From: Lindgomyces ingoldianus
Taxonomy: Eukaryota; Ascomycota; Dothideomycetes; Pleosporales; Lindgomycetaceae
Reading direction: 5' to 3'
Assembly: GCF_010093535.1 (NCBI RefSeq)
Contig: NW_022985179.1
Span: 252,395-316,394, forward strand
DNA length: 64,000 nt
Below are positions 10,001 to 21,031 of this stretch, one piece after another. Made by a program: the position numbers and the translations under genes. Position 1 is the stretch's first letter. The number at the start of each line of letters is the position of its first letter. The notes beneath the pieces were generated by a model. That model was given only the letters and a program-made list of their open reading frames with translations, did not search any database and was not told the DNA's origin.

Positions 10001-12440
10001 GCGTGTAATTAAGTAATAAGACTAATGCTAATCTACTTCTAGCTTAAAAAAAAGCATATATAAGTAGCCTTATTCTTTTCTTTTTGCATTTTAAGCTCCT
10101 TTTACTTCTTTAACAGCGTGTCTATAATAATGTTAGCAGTGCCTAGGTAGTAGGTTAGCGTAAGGTTAAAGTCTGCTATTAGTATAGCCTATTACATCTA
10201 GTAAGAGGTAAGCTTACGCTTAATAGTAAAGTACTTAAAAGCTTAGTAGTTAGTAATTACTATAAACAGCTTATTTTATTATAAGCTTATTAGCTGCGCT
10301 TACTACTCTTATAGGCTTTAAATAACTATAAGCATTTTTTTATTATATATATTATAGTTTATCTACAGCAGGCTTATAGTCTTAGAGTAGAACGCTATAA
10401 GGCGCTAGATGTTGTTGTTCTGTAGCTGTAATAGTACTCCTGCAATAACTTTATTACTTATGTTAGTCTTTATACACGTTTTATAATCTAGTAAGTAGTG
10501 TGTAAAAATGTTGTCTAATAGCATAAAGTCTTTAGCGCGCTTAAACATAGCTAACTTATGCTCTTCTAAAGAATGCTAGGTGCTACACTTAAGCAGCTTT
10601 GTAAGCAGCTGTATAATGCAACTATAGTCTTTAAAGAAGGCGCAGTAGAAGTTGCAGAACCCTAAAAACAACTACAGGCTTTTAATTAAGGTTAGTATAG
10701 GCTAGTCTTAGACAGCAGCTACCTTAGCAGAGTCCTTGCAGATTCTGTTTATGCTAATAATAAAACTTAAAAATTTTATCTTAGTAACTATAAATTTACT
10801 TTTTTTAAGGTTAATCTATAGGCTAGTGTTTTATAGATAATATAAGACCTTAGTAATATGTGCTTTATGCTATAAAAAGTTATCTAAGTAGATTAAGATA
10901 TTATTAAAGTAAGCTATATAAAAGTTATTAAGCAGGCTATGTAAAACCTAATTAATATATTACTAAAAAGTTATAAGGCTATTATAAAGTCTAAAAAGCA
11001 GCATGTAATACTTATAGTTACTATAGCGTGTTTAAAAGGTAGTTAAGTCCTTAACCTCTTTAGTAAGCTAAATGTAATAGAACACCTGTTATATGTTAAG
11101 CTTAGTAAAGACCTTAGCTGCAGCTAGCTGTGTAAGCGTCTTTTAGATTAAAAGTATTAAGTAAGTGTTTTTCTTTATAATTATATTAAGCTTATAATAG
11201 TTTACATAAAACCTTTACTTTTTTTCTAGCTTTTTAGTAAACAAGACTAAAAAAGTGTAGCTAGTGTTACTGTGCGTAATAAATCTGCGTTGCAGGTGGT
11301 TGTCTAGATAGTCCTTAACTAGCCTAAGCTGCTCTAGAGACATGCTGTATAGCAGGCTGCTTAATAAGGTGTTCTCTACTATTAGCTTAATATTATAGTT
11401 AATGCTAGGTTAGTGCAGTAGTAGTTTATCTAAGTCTCTTTTTAAGAAGTAAGCTAGCGTAGCTCTAGCGTACATAGAGAATAGTAACTTCTTAAGCATT
11501 AGCTGTTAAAGCTTATTCTTAGAATTAACTATTATAGGTGCTTAGTAGTCCTTAATTAGTTAATTAACTTTATAAACGCTAATATGTCTAATTATAATGT
11601 CTCTGCGCTTTACGTGTAGCATAAATATAGCAGTGTTAATTATGTTTACCTCTAGCCCTACTTTAGTAAGTGCTTTTCTAGAGACAGCTAGTTAACATTA
11701 GCGCGCTTAATTAGTGCTAAAAGGTATTAGTTAAAAATTAAGTTACTTTTTTATTTTTTTTAAGTTCTACTACTAATTATGCTTTTAAGTTAATTAAAGT
11801 TAGTATTAATTAATTTTTAATATCTTTATAAACTTATCTTGTTAGTTAGTGTTTACTTAATAAAATTAGTTAATCTATAAGGACACGCTGCACATAGGGA
11901 TAATAATATTTTGCTTATAGTTCTATGTCTAATTATTATTTAGCTACTAAATTAATTATTTTTTATAGTTAATCTAGACACTAGCCTTCTTAAAGACCTT
12001 ATAGCTTATAATTAAGTTATAATAGCCTATGTTATAAAGGATAAAGAGTATAGGTAGCTAGTAGCTATTAATTACTAGATTTATATAGAAGTACTTGTCT
12101 ACCTATCTATTTAGTTAATTGTTATATCTTATAATAAAGATAGACTTAATACTAAGCATCTTAGGCTATAGGTGCTTCTAGATTGTCTGTAGGTATTATA
12201 GGTAGATTAGATTGTAGCTGCTAGCCCTTATGTTAATAAGACTATTTAAGCGTACAGTAATCCCTCTAGCAGAGACGCAGTAGGGCAGCATAAAAGGCTT
12301 ACTGCTAAATAGCAGCTTACGCAGCTTCTGCGCTAGCGCTTTATTTATTAACTCTAGGGAGAAGACTTTCTTTAAAGTAAGTTTTCTTCTAATTTACTAT
12401 CCTTACTAGAGCTTACAGTGTTTAGCTCCTGCGCTGCTTC
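10000..12440 (-). pseudogene. B1 RNase H and reverse transcriptase
   Basis: Minus strand. RNase H near 10380-10500: CIKTNISNKVIAGVLLQLQNNN (from ETDASDKVIAGVLSQ) followed by AFYSKTISPAEINYNI-like text. Thumb/connection near 10620-10700: LFLGFCNFYCAFFKDYS. RT catalytic block near 10860-10920: AYFNNILIYLDN, where YLDD has become YFNN through G-to-A changes. The many Asp-to-Asn, Gly-to-Ser and Ala-to-Thr changes with Gln codons retained show that mutation here fell mostly on one strand. Confidence 0.8.
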
Positions 12441-14328
12441 TATAGCCTTGCTCTTAGCGTAGGCGTAAAGGCAGTTGCAACTTATATGTCCTAGCTAATA
12501 GTATAAGTAGCAGGTTATAGCATCCTTTATTAAAGCTGCTTACACTTAAGGTGTTGCTAGAGTTATTAAGGCAGTAGTAGCAGTAGTAGGTTAAAGAACA
12601 TTTTAACGTGTAAGCTTCTCTTAACCTCTCTACACGCATTATGCGCTTAACTCTGCAGTAGACCTCTGCAGTAAGAAAGATATCTAGTAGGCTTACTTTA
12701 TATAATTAAAGAAGCTAACTATTAAGTTATTATAGTAAGTCTTTATGTATACTTAAAGCTAACTTAATAAGGTGTTATAAATCTTATCCTTCTACTACTT
12801 AAGCAGTAGCTTAGCTTTATTTATAAGGCATGTAAACTAGGCCTTAAAGTCTTTAAAATTTTAAAATAGCTTTATTTTAAGCTAGTAAAGCTTAGTTTTA
12901 GCTTTTATTTACTAGTTAGTATTTTTAAAGTTTTTTTTTAAAAAGCTTATAATATTTTTAGTTATTACTAGCTTACCTTACTACTTTTAGGCTTTAAAGT
13001 AGAAAACTAGTTAACCTAGCACTTAACTACCTACTTTACTCTTAGTATAGTGTACTTAAGCGTTTTTTTTTTATAGGGTTACTATCTGTAGGTATAAAGT
13101 AGTCTATGTTATAAAGTAGCTTACTTATTAAAAGGTCTTTTTAGTAGTTAAATTTAACATTATCTTTACTTATAAACTTAGGCAGATTCTCTGCTTTAGC
13201 TAATAGTTTTAGCCTAGCTTCTTAGCTTATAGTACTAATATAAAAAAAGTTAGGTGTTCTTAGCATAGCTAGGTTAAATTACAGTTGCTTTTTTAGTGTA
13301 GTTAGCACAGGTGTGCTTCTTAGCGCTTAATAAGCTCTATTTAAGAGAAATAATTAGTTATATGCTAGCATAGCAGTAGCTTTAAGTCTTTTAACTTTAT
13401 TTTTATAATTAGCTAGGCATTTAAGAGTTTTATTTAGTAAGCTTTAAAGCTTTTATAGCTTTTTACTAACTTTTACTTACTTAGCTTCTACTATGTTAAC
13501 TGCTTTAGTAAGAGTATTAGCATAGTTTTAATAAGCTTACACTTTTAATAACTACTATAGTAGCTTATTTACTATAACTATGTAATCTACAGCTATAAGG
13601 TTTAGTAGGTCTAGGCAGAGGCTAATTAAATTATAATTAGTAGTACTTTAGGTAATAGCCTTTGTTTAGAATAATAGTACTTTCCTAGCCTACTAAGTGT
13701 GCGCGTGCGTAGTCTTAATAGCGTAGTTCTCTTTAAACATATTATTAGCATAGAACTAGGCCTAGCATAGCAGTGTCCTTAGTTTAGGCGTATAGGCGTT
13801 GCTAGTAGGCTAGGCAGTAGAATTAACACATATTTTAATCTTTAACAGCTTTCTTATTCTAGTGCTCTTAGCTCCTTCCCTCTACTCTAGGGTCTAGCAG
13901 TCCGCAGAGGTATAGTGTAGTGTGAGCCCTAGGTCTAGTGACAGTGGGGCTGATAGTCGATTAGTAGTGGGTTTGTACGTGGGTTTGTACAGAGCCTGCG
14001 GCTCTCTTTGCGTTGTTGCAGTGGTAGTCAGTACAGTAGGCCCCCCTCTACAGTTAATTTAAACTAGAGCAGCAGCGCTCCTAGCTTAAAGCTTCTTAAT
14101 AAGGTGTAATAATCTAATTATTACTTAGTGTTGCTTTTACAGTTACCTAGCCTAACTAGGGCTTTAAGGCAGATAGCTATTATTAATAAACTAAGGCTTA
14201 GCCTAGTTATACTAGCAGATCTGTCTAAGTAAGAGTTAGTTAGTAGATTAAGCTCTTAGAGCTAACTGCATAGTAGACCTAGATATTATGTTACTATCCT
14301 CTAGCTAAATAAAATAATTTTAGTGTAA
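12440..14328 (-). pseudogene. B1 gag with CCHC zinc knuckle
   Basis: Minus-strand reading near 12480-12540 gives TCYLYY-LGHISCNCLYA, a nucleocapsid knuckle CX2CX4HX4C with the second Cys mutated to Tyr. The matrix/capsid part is expected between ~12600 and 14000. The frame at 12454-12639 is an overlapping wrong-frame reading of the same stretch. Confidence 0.65.
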
Positions 14329-14603
14329 TATAATAATAAGCACTGTCTTTACTACTATATAAAGCTAGAGAAGTAAGGCAGAGTAGGTTAGCTCTATTTT
14401 AGCTACACTAAGATAGAGAGAAGAAAGGGAGCTTTAAGGGCAGCTCTGCAGAAGAAGTGCTTGCGGCGCTAAGGCGCTAGCAAGGACGCTAGCGCTAAGC
14501 AAACTAATAGCGTTGCGCTAGTCGCACCCCCTATATCCTGATTGGCTGCACGGGCAGCTCGTCATGTGACGCGCGACAGAGCTCTCTGCGTAGGACCGTC
14601 ACA
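14329..14603 (-). repeat. B1 right (5') LTR
   Basis: 275 bp, begins TATAATAATAAGCAC (mutated form of TGTGATGACAAGCAC) and ends GGACCGTCACA. The inner left end is heavily mutated, the last ~140 bp towards the outer edge are intact. Confidence 0.92.
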
Positions 14604-14896
14604 ATTATAAATAATTTATCTTAGTTAGAGATAATAATCTTTAGGTAACTATAAGTAGCTAAGACATTCTTTTCTAGTTTAAACATAAACTTCTTAGCTA
14701 TAATACTTTTTTCTAAAGGCTATAAGTAAATAAACTTTATAGTTTTATCTATAACTTACACTATTATGTTATAGAGCCTTTCTATACTAGGTTTACATAA
14801 TAGTAGTAACCTAGTAATAAAGTCTATAGTTATTATTATCTATAGTTAACTTAGCACTATAATTAGTTAAAGTAATCTATATAGTTTATGTTATTA
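14604..14896 (-). pseudogene. Gypsy D integrase core, part 1
   Basis: Minus-strand reading just right of the B1 insertion gives LKIIISNQDKLFI, matching PKTIVSDRDKLFTS around the second catalytic Asp of integrase; it joins directly to the KHLGIKHKLSTAY text at 8026 once B1 is removed. It is cut on the right by the Fot1-like element at 14897. Confidence 0.75.
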
Positions 14897-16011
14897 ACGT
14901 ACCTAACAGGTTGGCCGGCCACTTTTGCCAAGCCCCCACTAAAACCACCCTATTCTCTTGCAAAACAGCCTACTTTAGCCCTATATAAAGTAATACAACA
15001 CAAGATATTATTTAAAGTCTACTTTTACTACTTGCTTACACATACGCAAGTTATACTTAGTCTAATTACACTACCTACATTGCCTTTAACTTAGCTTACT
15101 TTCTTTAGCGCACACCTGCGTCTTTAGCTTCTTTCTATTACTACACGCTCTAAACTCCTTTAGAGTAGTTAGACAAGCTCTATCCTTAACTATTAAGGTT
15201 TTTTTTACCTAAATCTGCTTTTTTTTATGTAATCTATGTTATGTAGCAGCTTTATTTACTGCTTAAAGCTTTATAATCTTATAGCTTACTCTATTATGTT
15301 AATGCCCTAGATAACTATTATCTACTTTTTATTACTTTACTATATTACCTTTAGCTGTTCTTGTCTCTTTAAAGCTGTAATAACTACTCTAGTTAATATC
15401 TAGCCTATTATAAAGCCTAACTTATTAAAGTTATACCTGTTTTTATTCTAGATACTATACTTAGCTTTTATGTTAGCTACTAGGCAAAACTAGCCCTAGA
15501 TAACCTCTAGATCCTTATAAAGTGCTCTTTTATAATTATACTTATAATTAAACTTTATTATAAACTTAAAGCAGTGCTTAACCTACATACTAGTCTAGTT
15601 TAAGCTAACCTAGCCTAAATTACACTCTGCAGGCAAGAAATTAGCTATATTAGCTACAGCTGCAAGCCTAGAGAGAAATCTATGTGTAATAAGCTTAAGT
15701 ATGTACTTAACAACTACCTTATTTTTAAGCTTAGTTAGATTCTTTAATTTAGGCTAGCATTCTGCTTGTAAAGGCTGTCTAGCGCGTTAATTACTTAGTG
15801 TTGTGTAAAAGACATTATAGATAGCTGCAGCGCGTTGTAAGGAGAGTTTTAAGTCTTATTTAAGAGCCTAAAGAGCAAGCTGTATCTAACGTTCTTTAGA
15901 AGATTTAATCTAGTGTTGTTGTTAAGGCATTATGTAGATAGGTAGAGTTTAGTAGGGGCTTGGCAAAAGTGGCCAGCTAACCCGTGTGGCCGGCTAACCT
16001 GTTAGGTACGT
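14897..16011 (-). mobile_element. Fot1/pogo-like DNA transposon, internally deleted (subfamily 2)
   Basis: 1115 bp with terminal inverted repeats starting ACGTACCTAACAGG and ending with the reverse complement, flanked by TA (14895-14896, 16012-16013). The minus-strand frame keeps the N-terminal helix-turn-helix of a fungal Fot1/pogo transposase: M-P--QQH-IKSSKER, then LALQAFK-DLKLSLQRA and a YNV-TTLSN block, then RLTAIANIANSL and FD-TGFIIGQILTRAVITA-type text. It then jumps to the C-terminal knuckle. The middle with the catalytic DDE residues is mostly missing, so it is non-autonomous, and RIP stops are frequent. A sister copy is at 61528-62659. The left terminal repeat has one GGCCGGCCAC block, the right one has two. 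Confidence 0.85.
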
Positions 16012-19000
16012 TATAAATTATTCTTATTATATATGTTATATTTCTGTAGAACTTTAGTACACAAGTGTTTTAGCTAAGGCACTTCTTATAGTATTATGTT
16101 CTTAATTTTTTTTTATAATAACCTAATCTCTAGATGTTTAAACATAGAGGTCTTATAGTATTCTTTTATAAAATTCTTCTATCTTTACTTAGTAATTATA
16201 AAAGTATATAGTAGTTTTTCTTAGTTTAGTTCTTTATAAACTAGTTCTTTAGGTGTCTCTTAGAATATTATAAATTCTTTAAAGCTTTTTTTATTTTTTA
16301 TAAAATAGTTAGAGTGCCTGCTAAGTGCGTTTACTTATTAATTATTACTGCTTACTACATGCTTAATAATAAAGTTAAATTAGGCTAACTTTATAGCCTA
16401 TTATACATGCATTAGCAACAGTTTTTTTATTATTAGGAAAGTAACAAGGTTTACATAGTTAGTAAGGATTATAAATTATTATATAAGTTTTTAAAGTTTA
16501 ACCTTATAATTTCTACATATATTAACTATAGCTTTTAATTCTTTATTTAGAATAGTGTAGTTTTGTTCTAATAGCGTAAACTTTGCTAAATAAAATGCTA
16601 TAGAGTGCTATTAACTGTCTTCTTATTTCTAGAAAAGTGTTACTCCCTCTGCCCTTAAAAAAGCATTAGTGTACACTTTTATTTCTAGTGTAAAGTTATA
16701 TATTTTAAGGATAGAGTAACTTATTATAATTCTTTTTAGCTTTTAAAAGGCATCTTTTATTTCTACTGTCTATAGGAATTTCTGCAAAGCCCTTTCTTTA
16801 ATGTAGTATCTATAAAAGGTAGTGCAATCTTTAAATAGTCTTTAATTATTCTTTATACATACTTAGTAAAGCCTAGGAACCCTTTAATCTTTATAATAGT
16901 TTTTAGTGTTAGCTATTTAAGTACTTTAGTTACTTTAGTAGGGTTTATTTTTATCTCTATTTTATTAATAATAAATCTTAAGTATTTAGTTTTTTATATA
17001 TTAAACTTGCATTTTTTTAGTTATAAGTAAAGTCTATATTCTTAGAGCTTATCTAGCACTAACTGTACTTTTACTATGTAGTCTAGTTTATCTTCTTTTA
17101 TGTAGATAAAAATGTTATCTAAATAGACTAGTATAAAGATGTCTAGGTATAAGTTAAGTGCAGTGTTAATTACTCTTTAAAAAGTTACAAGGGCGTTAGT
17201 TAACCTAAATAGCATAATAAAAAGCTTATAAAGTCCTTTTAAAGTTCTAAAAGCAGTTATTTATTTATGCTCTTTTTTTATCTTTATTTTATTAAACCTG
17301 TCCTAGATGTTAAACTTTATAAAATGTATAGTTCCTTTTAACTAATTTATAATATCTTAAATAATAATAAGAAGAAACTAATCTCTAATAGTGTTTTTAT
17401 TAAAAGTTCTATAGTCTTAGTAAACTTTAACCTTTCTATTCTTCTTTTTTTATAAAGACTACTGCTAATGCTACTAAGCTGTTACTTTCTCTAATGTAGC
17501 CTCTTACTAGCATACAGTTTACATATTCCTGTAGCGCTTTCTTTTAAGCCTTTATTAAAAAACATAACTTATGTGTCTTTAGCTAAAAGTTTAGCTTAAA
17601 GCTAATTACATAATCTTAAGGTTAGTGTAGAAGAAGTTCTTTTAAGTTATCTAGAGTTTTAAACATGTCTTTATAATCTTTATAATCTTTTAGTAATCTT
17701 TTCTTAGGTTCTTTTATAATTTAATAGATTCTTACCTAGTCTAAGTCTCTCTCTTTTTTAATTCCTTTTTCCTTATATAAATAGCCTATGCTTTTAGTTC
17801 TTAGTAGGGGAATTTCTAAGGTTTTCTTTTCTTTAGAAAATAGCTTAATCCTTGTTTAGCTTATAAGTGCGTTAAGCATTTATTCTTATAACATGCTAAC
17901 TAGGTTATGCCTACATGTTTAGACTTAGTTTATATTATTTTTTTTTCTAGTTAATCTTAAAGTTGTGCTTATAAAGCTAGTTATATCCTAGTATAGCATA
18001 GTATCTTTCTCTAAGTAGTAGTATATTTAACAACATTTAGTTGCTTATGTTGTTAGTTTCTAGGGCTAGTTCTATAGTTTTAAGCTAGATTTATCCTCTG
18101 CTATATTTAATAAATAATGCATTAGCTAAAAATACTTAGAAAAGTTCTTTCTTAGCTTAATAAAGCATTTTATATTTTTTAACTTATTCTAAATTAACTA
18201 CAGTAAACGTGCAGCTACTATTAATTAGTGTAAGGCCTTTATGCCTTCTAAGTATAAACTTAGTTATTAAACTTCTTCTAGGCCCCTATTTTATAGCTAC
18301 TAGGACTCTTATATTATAGTAGATTTTATTATAATCTAGGCTAACATCTTCTTATTTAATACTTAGGATGTTATGTATTTATTTATGTGCTTAATTAGCA
18401 TAAATTTTAAATTCTTAGTGTTTTTTTATTATATAATCTTTTACTAGGCAATTGCAGTCTTTTATTCTGTAGTAGTAAAGAAGCTAGTTATTCTACTAGT
18501 AAGCTCTTTATTAAAAGTAATAAAAAGCATAGTTAAGAGCATTTTTACATTCTATTTAAAGTTTTTATTTATAGGTAGGACCTATGCTGTAGTGTAAGCA
18601 GTTTAGCATTTTACATATTATAGCTTATTTTATTAAAGTGTCTACATTCTTTTTGCTTTTTTATGCGCTAATTAGCTACTATCTAGCTTAATGCTTAGTT
18701 AGCTAGTGCTATACACAGTACTTATTTATGCATAGGTACTATGTGTATAAACATTGTTCTAGGTTAGTGCAGATTAGTATAGGCTATACCTAGGTCTAGC
18801 ATAGGTATTCTTTTGTCTAGATTATCTATAAAGAGTAGCTTTTATACTTACATTAGAAGTTATTATGTTACTTACTTTTATAAAGAATGTAGTATCTACA
18901 GACTTATTATTTTTTAAGCTCTTTTCTTATTACTACTAATGCTAGAGGTAGTGTGTCTAGTTAGTTATTAGATAAAGCTAGAGTTTAAAAAAGTGTAAAG

Positions 19001-19550
19001 AGCTAGTTAAAACTTTCCTCTTTTACTAGTATTTTTTTTAAAAAAACTTTTATTATTCTTTTTTATTTAATATGTTATAGTAGACTATAGTAATCCTTTT
19101 TATAACCTTATAAGTGTTATAGTTATTATCTAAGGTTACCTTATAAAGTTCTATCTTACAGATGTTATAGTTATAGAGGCCTTTACACTTTTAGTAGTCC
19201 TCTTACTTAAACTACTGCTTAAGCTTTTTTACTAGAGTGCTTACTCTAGTTTATTAGATAAAGTACTATTCTTTACTTTTTTTATGTTTTTAATGTAGTT
19301 AGCTACTTATATTTAATCTTGCTATTCTTTAAAAACTGCAGCTTATTTAATAGCCTTAGAGATACCATCTTCTTTTTAAACTTCTACCTTCTAGTAGTCT
19401 ATTAGACAGCTAGAGGATTTATAGTTAGCTCTACATCTCTAGTAGAGTTATTTAGTTAGCCTGTTATATATTTCTTTAGGTGTTAAGCCTTTATTAGTAA
19501 ACATAGCTTTTATAGCTAACTTTTTATTTTTATTTTTTAGTTTTTTAAAG
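16012..19550 (-). pseudogene. Gypsy D pol: integrase N-terminus, RNase H, RT
   Basis: Minus-strand reading near 17050-17150 gives LDIFILVYLDNIFIYIKEDK, the RT catalytic block with YLDN from YLDD, followed leftwards by LYL-LKKCKFNI-KTKYL, then LKTIIKIKGFLGFTKYV near 16870-16930. RNase H and the integrase zinc domain follow towards 16012. Gln codons are partly lost here as well as Trp codons, so both strands were mutated. Protease should lie to the right, near 18-19 kb, but I could not read its Asp motif with certainty. Confidence 0.75.
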
Positions 19551-20623
19551 TCTAGGTAATTTTAATAAAAGTAACCTACTTTTTTATAGTTAAGGCATGC
19601 TTTTTTTTAAGCTATTTTCTTTATTTCTTATTTAAAGGCGGCATTTTGCTTTTAATAGACTTGCCTTTTTTTTAAAAGAAGCTATATGTATGCTTAGTGT
19701 AACTAAGGTCTATAAGTTTACTATTAAACTATAGGCTCTTCTTCTTCTTTAGAAACTAGTTAGGTTTTAAAGTTATAACGCCTACCTTTTTTTTATATTA
19801 CTTAGCATGTCTTTTATTATAAGTAAGTGCTTTTTTAATATATTTCTTAAAGCTCTTAGGCTTGTTAGTATAAGTAAATTTATTTTTAATTATTTTTAAA
19901 AGCCTGTTATAGAACATTTATCTTATTACTCTTTAATCTATCTATCTACAGATAGCTAATTATTCCCTAAAGTAGGCTGTGTAATGTTAGACTATGCTTT
20001 TTTTTATTATAAAAAGTTTATTTTGTTAACTACTTATTTCTTCTAGTTAACTAGCCTATAAATAGTAGTTAGAGCTAACTTAAAGAAATTAATGTTTTTA
20101 AAGATCTTTTATGTTTTAGGTAGTAAGAGTTTCTTATTTACTTAGTAGTTTATCTAATTGTTAGCATAAAGTTAGAACTATATAGTAAGCAACTCTTCTA
20201 AGTGTAAGCTTATCTATAAGATTATTTTTTTATTAGTTTTAAAAGCGCCCTTATTATATTACATGTAAAGGTAGCACTTAGTAAAGAATAGTTTTAGATT
20301 CTTAGCTGTTTTATTAAAGGCCTTAAGAGGGGCAAAACACAAGGTCTTCTTTAATTTAGTGCTAGTTTTTTTATACATAATATTTTAAAGATTAGCTACT
20401 TCTAGCTAGAGGGCCTATAGCTATTAAGTATTTAAAGGCCCTTGTTATGCCTGTTGCTAGAGGTAGTGCTTAAGCTGTTCTAACTTGTTACAAAGATATA
20501 GTATTTGCTAATTCTGCGCTTCTTCTGTAGCTATAGGGGTCTAGCTAGTGCTAGCAGCTAAAGCGCCTGTTATGCTAATGTCTAAGGTTAAAGTAGCTAT
20601 ACTTTGCAGGTAGTAGTAATTGC
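19550..20623 (-). pseudogene. Gypsy D gag with zinc knuckle
   Basis: Minus-strand reading near 19560-19640 gives KKACLNYKKVGYFYQNYLD, a mutated CCHC nucleocapsid knuckle (ACLNCGKVGHFARNC pattern) that matches the knuckle of family A (44849-44890). The capsid part extends right, to the 5' LTR at 20624. Confidence 0.7.
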
Positions 20624-21031
20624 TATTATAATTCTTACTTTATTAAAATAGTGTTTTTAAGAGCACTGCAGCCTATAATAATTTTAGTAAGAAGAGGTAA
20701 GAACCTAGCTAGATTAGGTGTATAGTCTGTCTAGCAGAGTATAGGAAGATGCAGAGGTAAGGAAGGCAGGTTGCAGTTTAACCTAGCAGCTGTATAGAGA
20801 GCTAGTAAACCTAATCTAAAAGGATAGAATAGGAGGTATATATAGTGCAAGATATACAAGGCAGCAACATCCTCTTTAAAAAGGTATTAATGCCTCTTAG
20901 TCTATTATAGAATAAACTAAATAGTAATTACAGCCTTCTAACTATAGCTGTAGTTAAAGCTATATACATAAGGTTTACTTGCGTTGCAGGCGTTGCATGC
21001 AGTTCTAGTCTTGCCTGCAAAGCCTGCGTAG
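20624..21031 (-). repeat. D right (5') LTR, first part
   Basis: 408 bp, starting TATTATAATTCTTAC, the mutated form of TGTTACAATCCTTGC. It is interrupted by Gypsy E at 21032 and resumes at 26702-26887; the CGTAG target duplication lies at 21027-21031 and 26697-26701. Confidence 0.88.

Larger units (their letters stand above)
8027..14603 (-). mobile_element. Ty3/Gypsy chromovirus-type element B1 (complete, RIP-degraded)
   Basis: 275-bp LTRs at 8027-8301 and 14329-14603, target duplication ATTAT at 8022-8026 and 14604-14608, inserted in the integrase of D. Total 6577 bp. The polypurine tract, read on the minus strand, is the C-rich run at 8302-8316. Minus-strand coding order from right to left is gag, zinc knuckle, RT, RNase H, integrase, chromodomain. 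A second copy of almost the same length is B2 (37134-51402 without its nested element). Confidence 0.93.

Noticed and set aside
14888..15094. 68-codon plus-strand frame
   Set aside because: Crosses the terminal repeat of a Fot1-like element; the transposase reads on the other strand.
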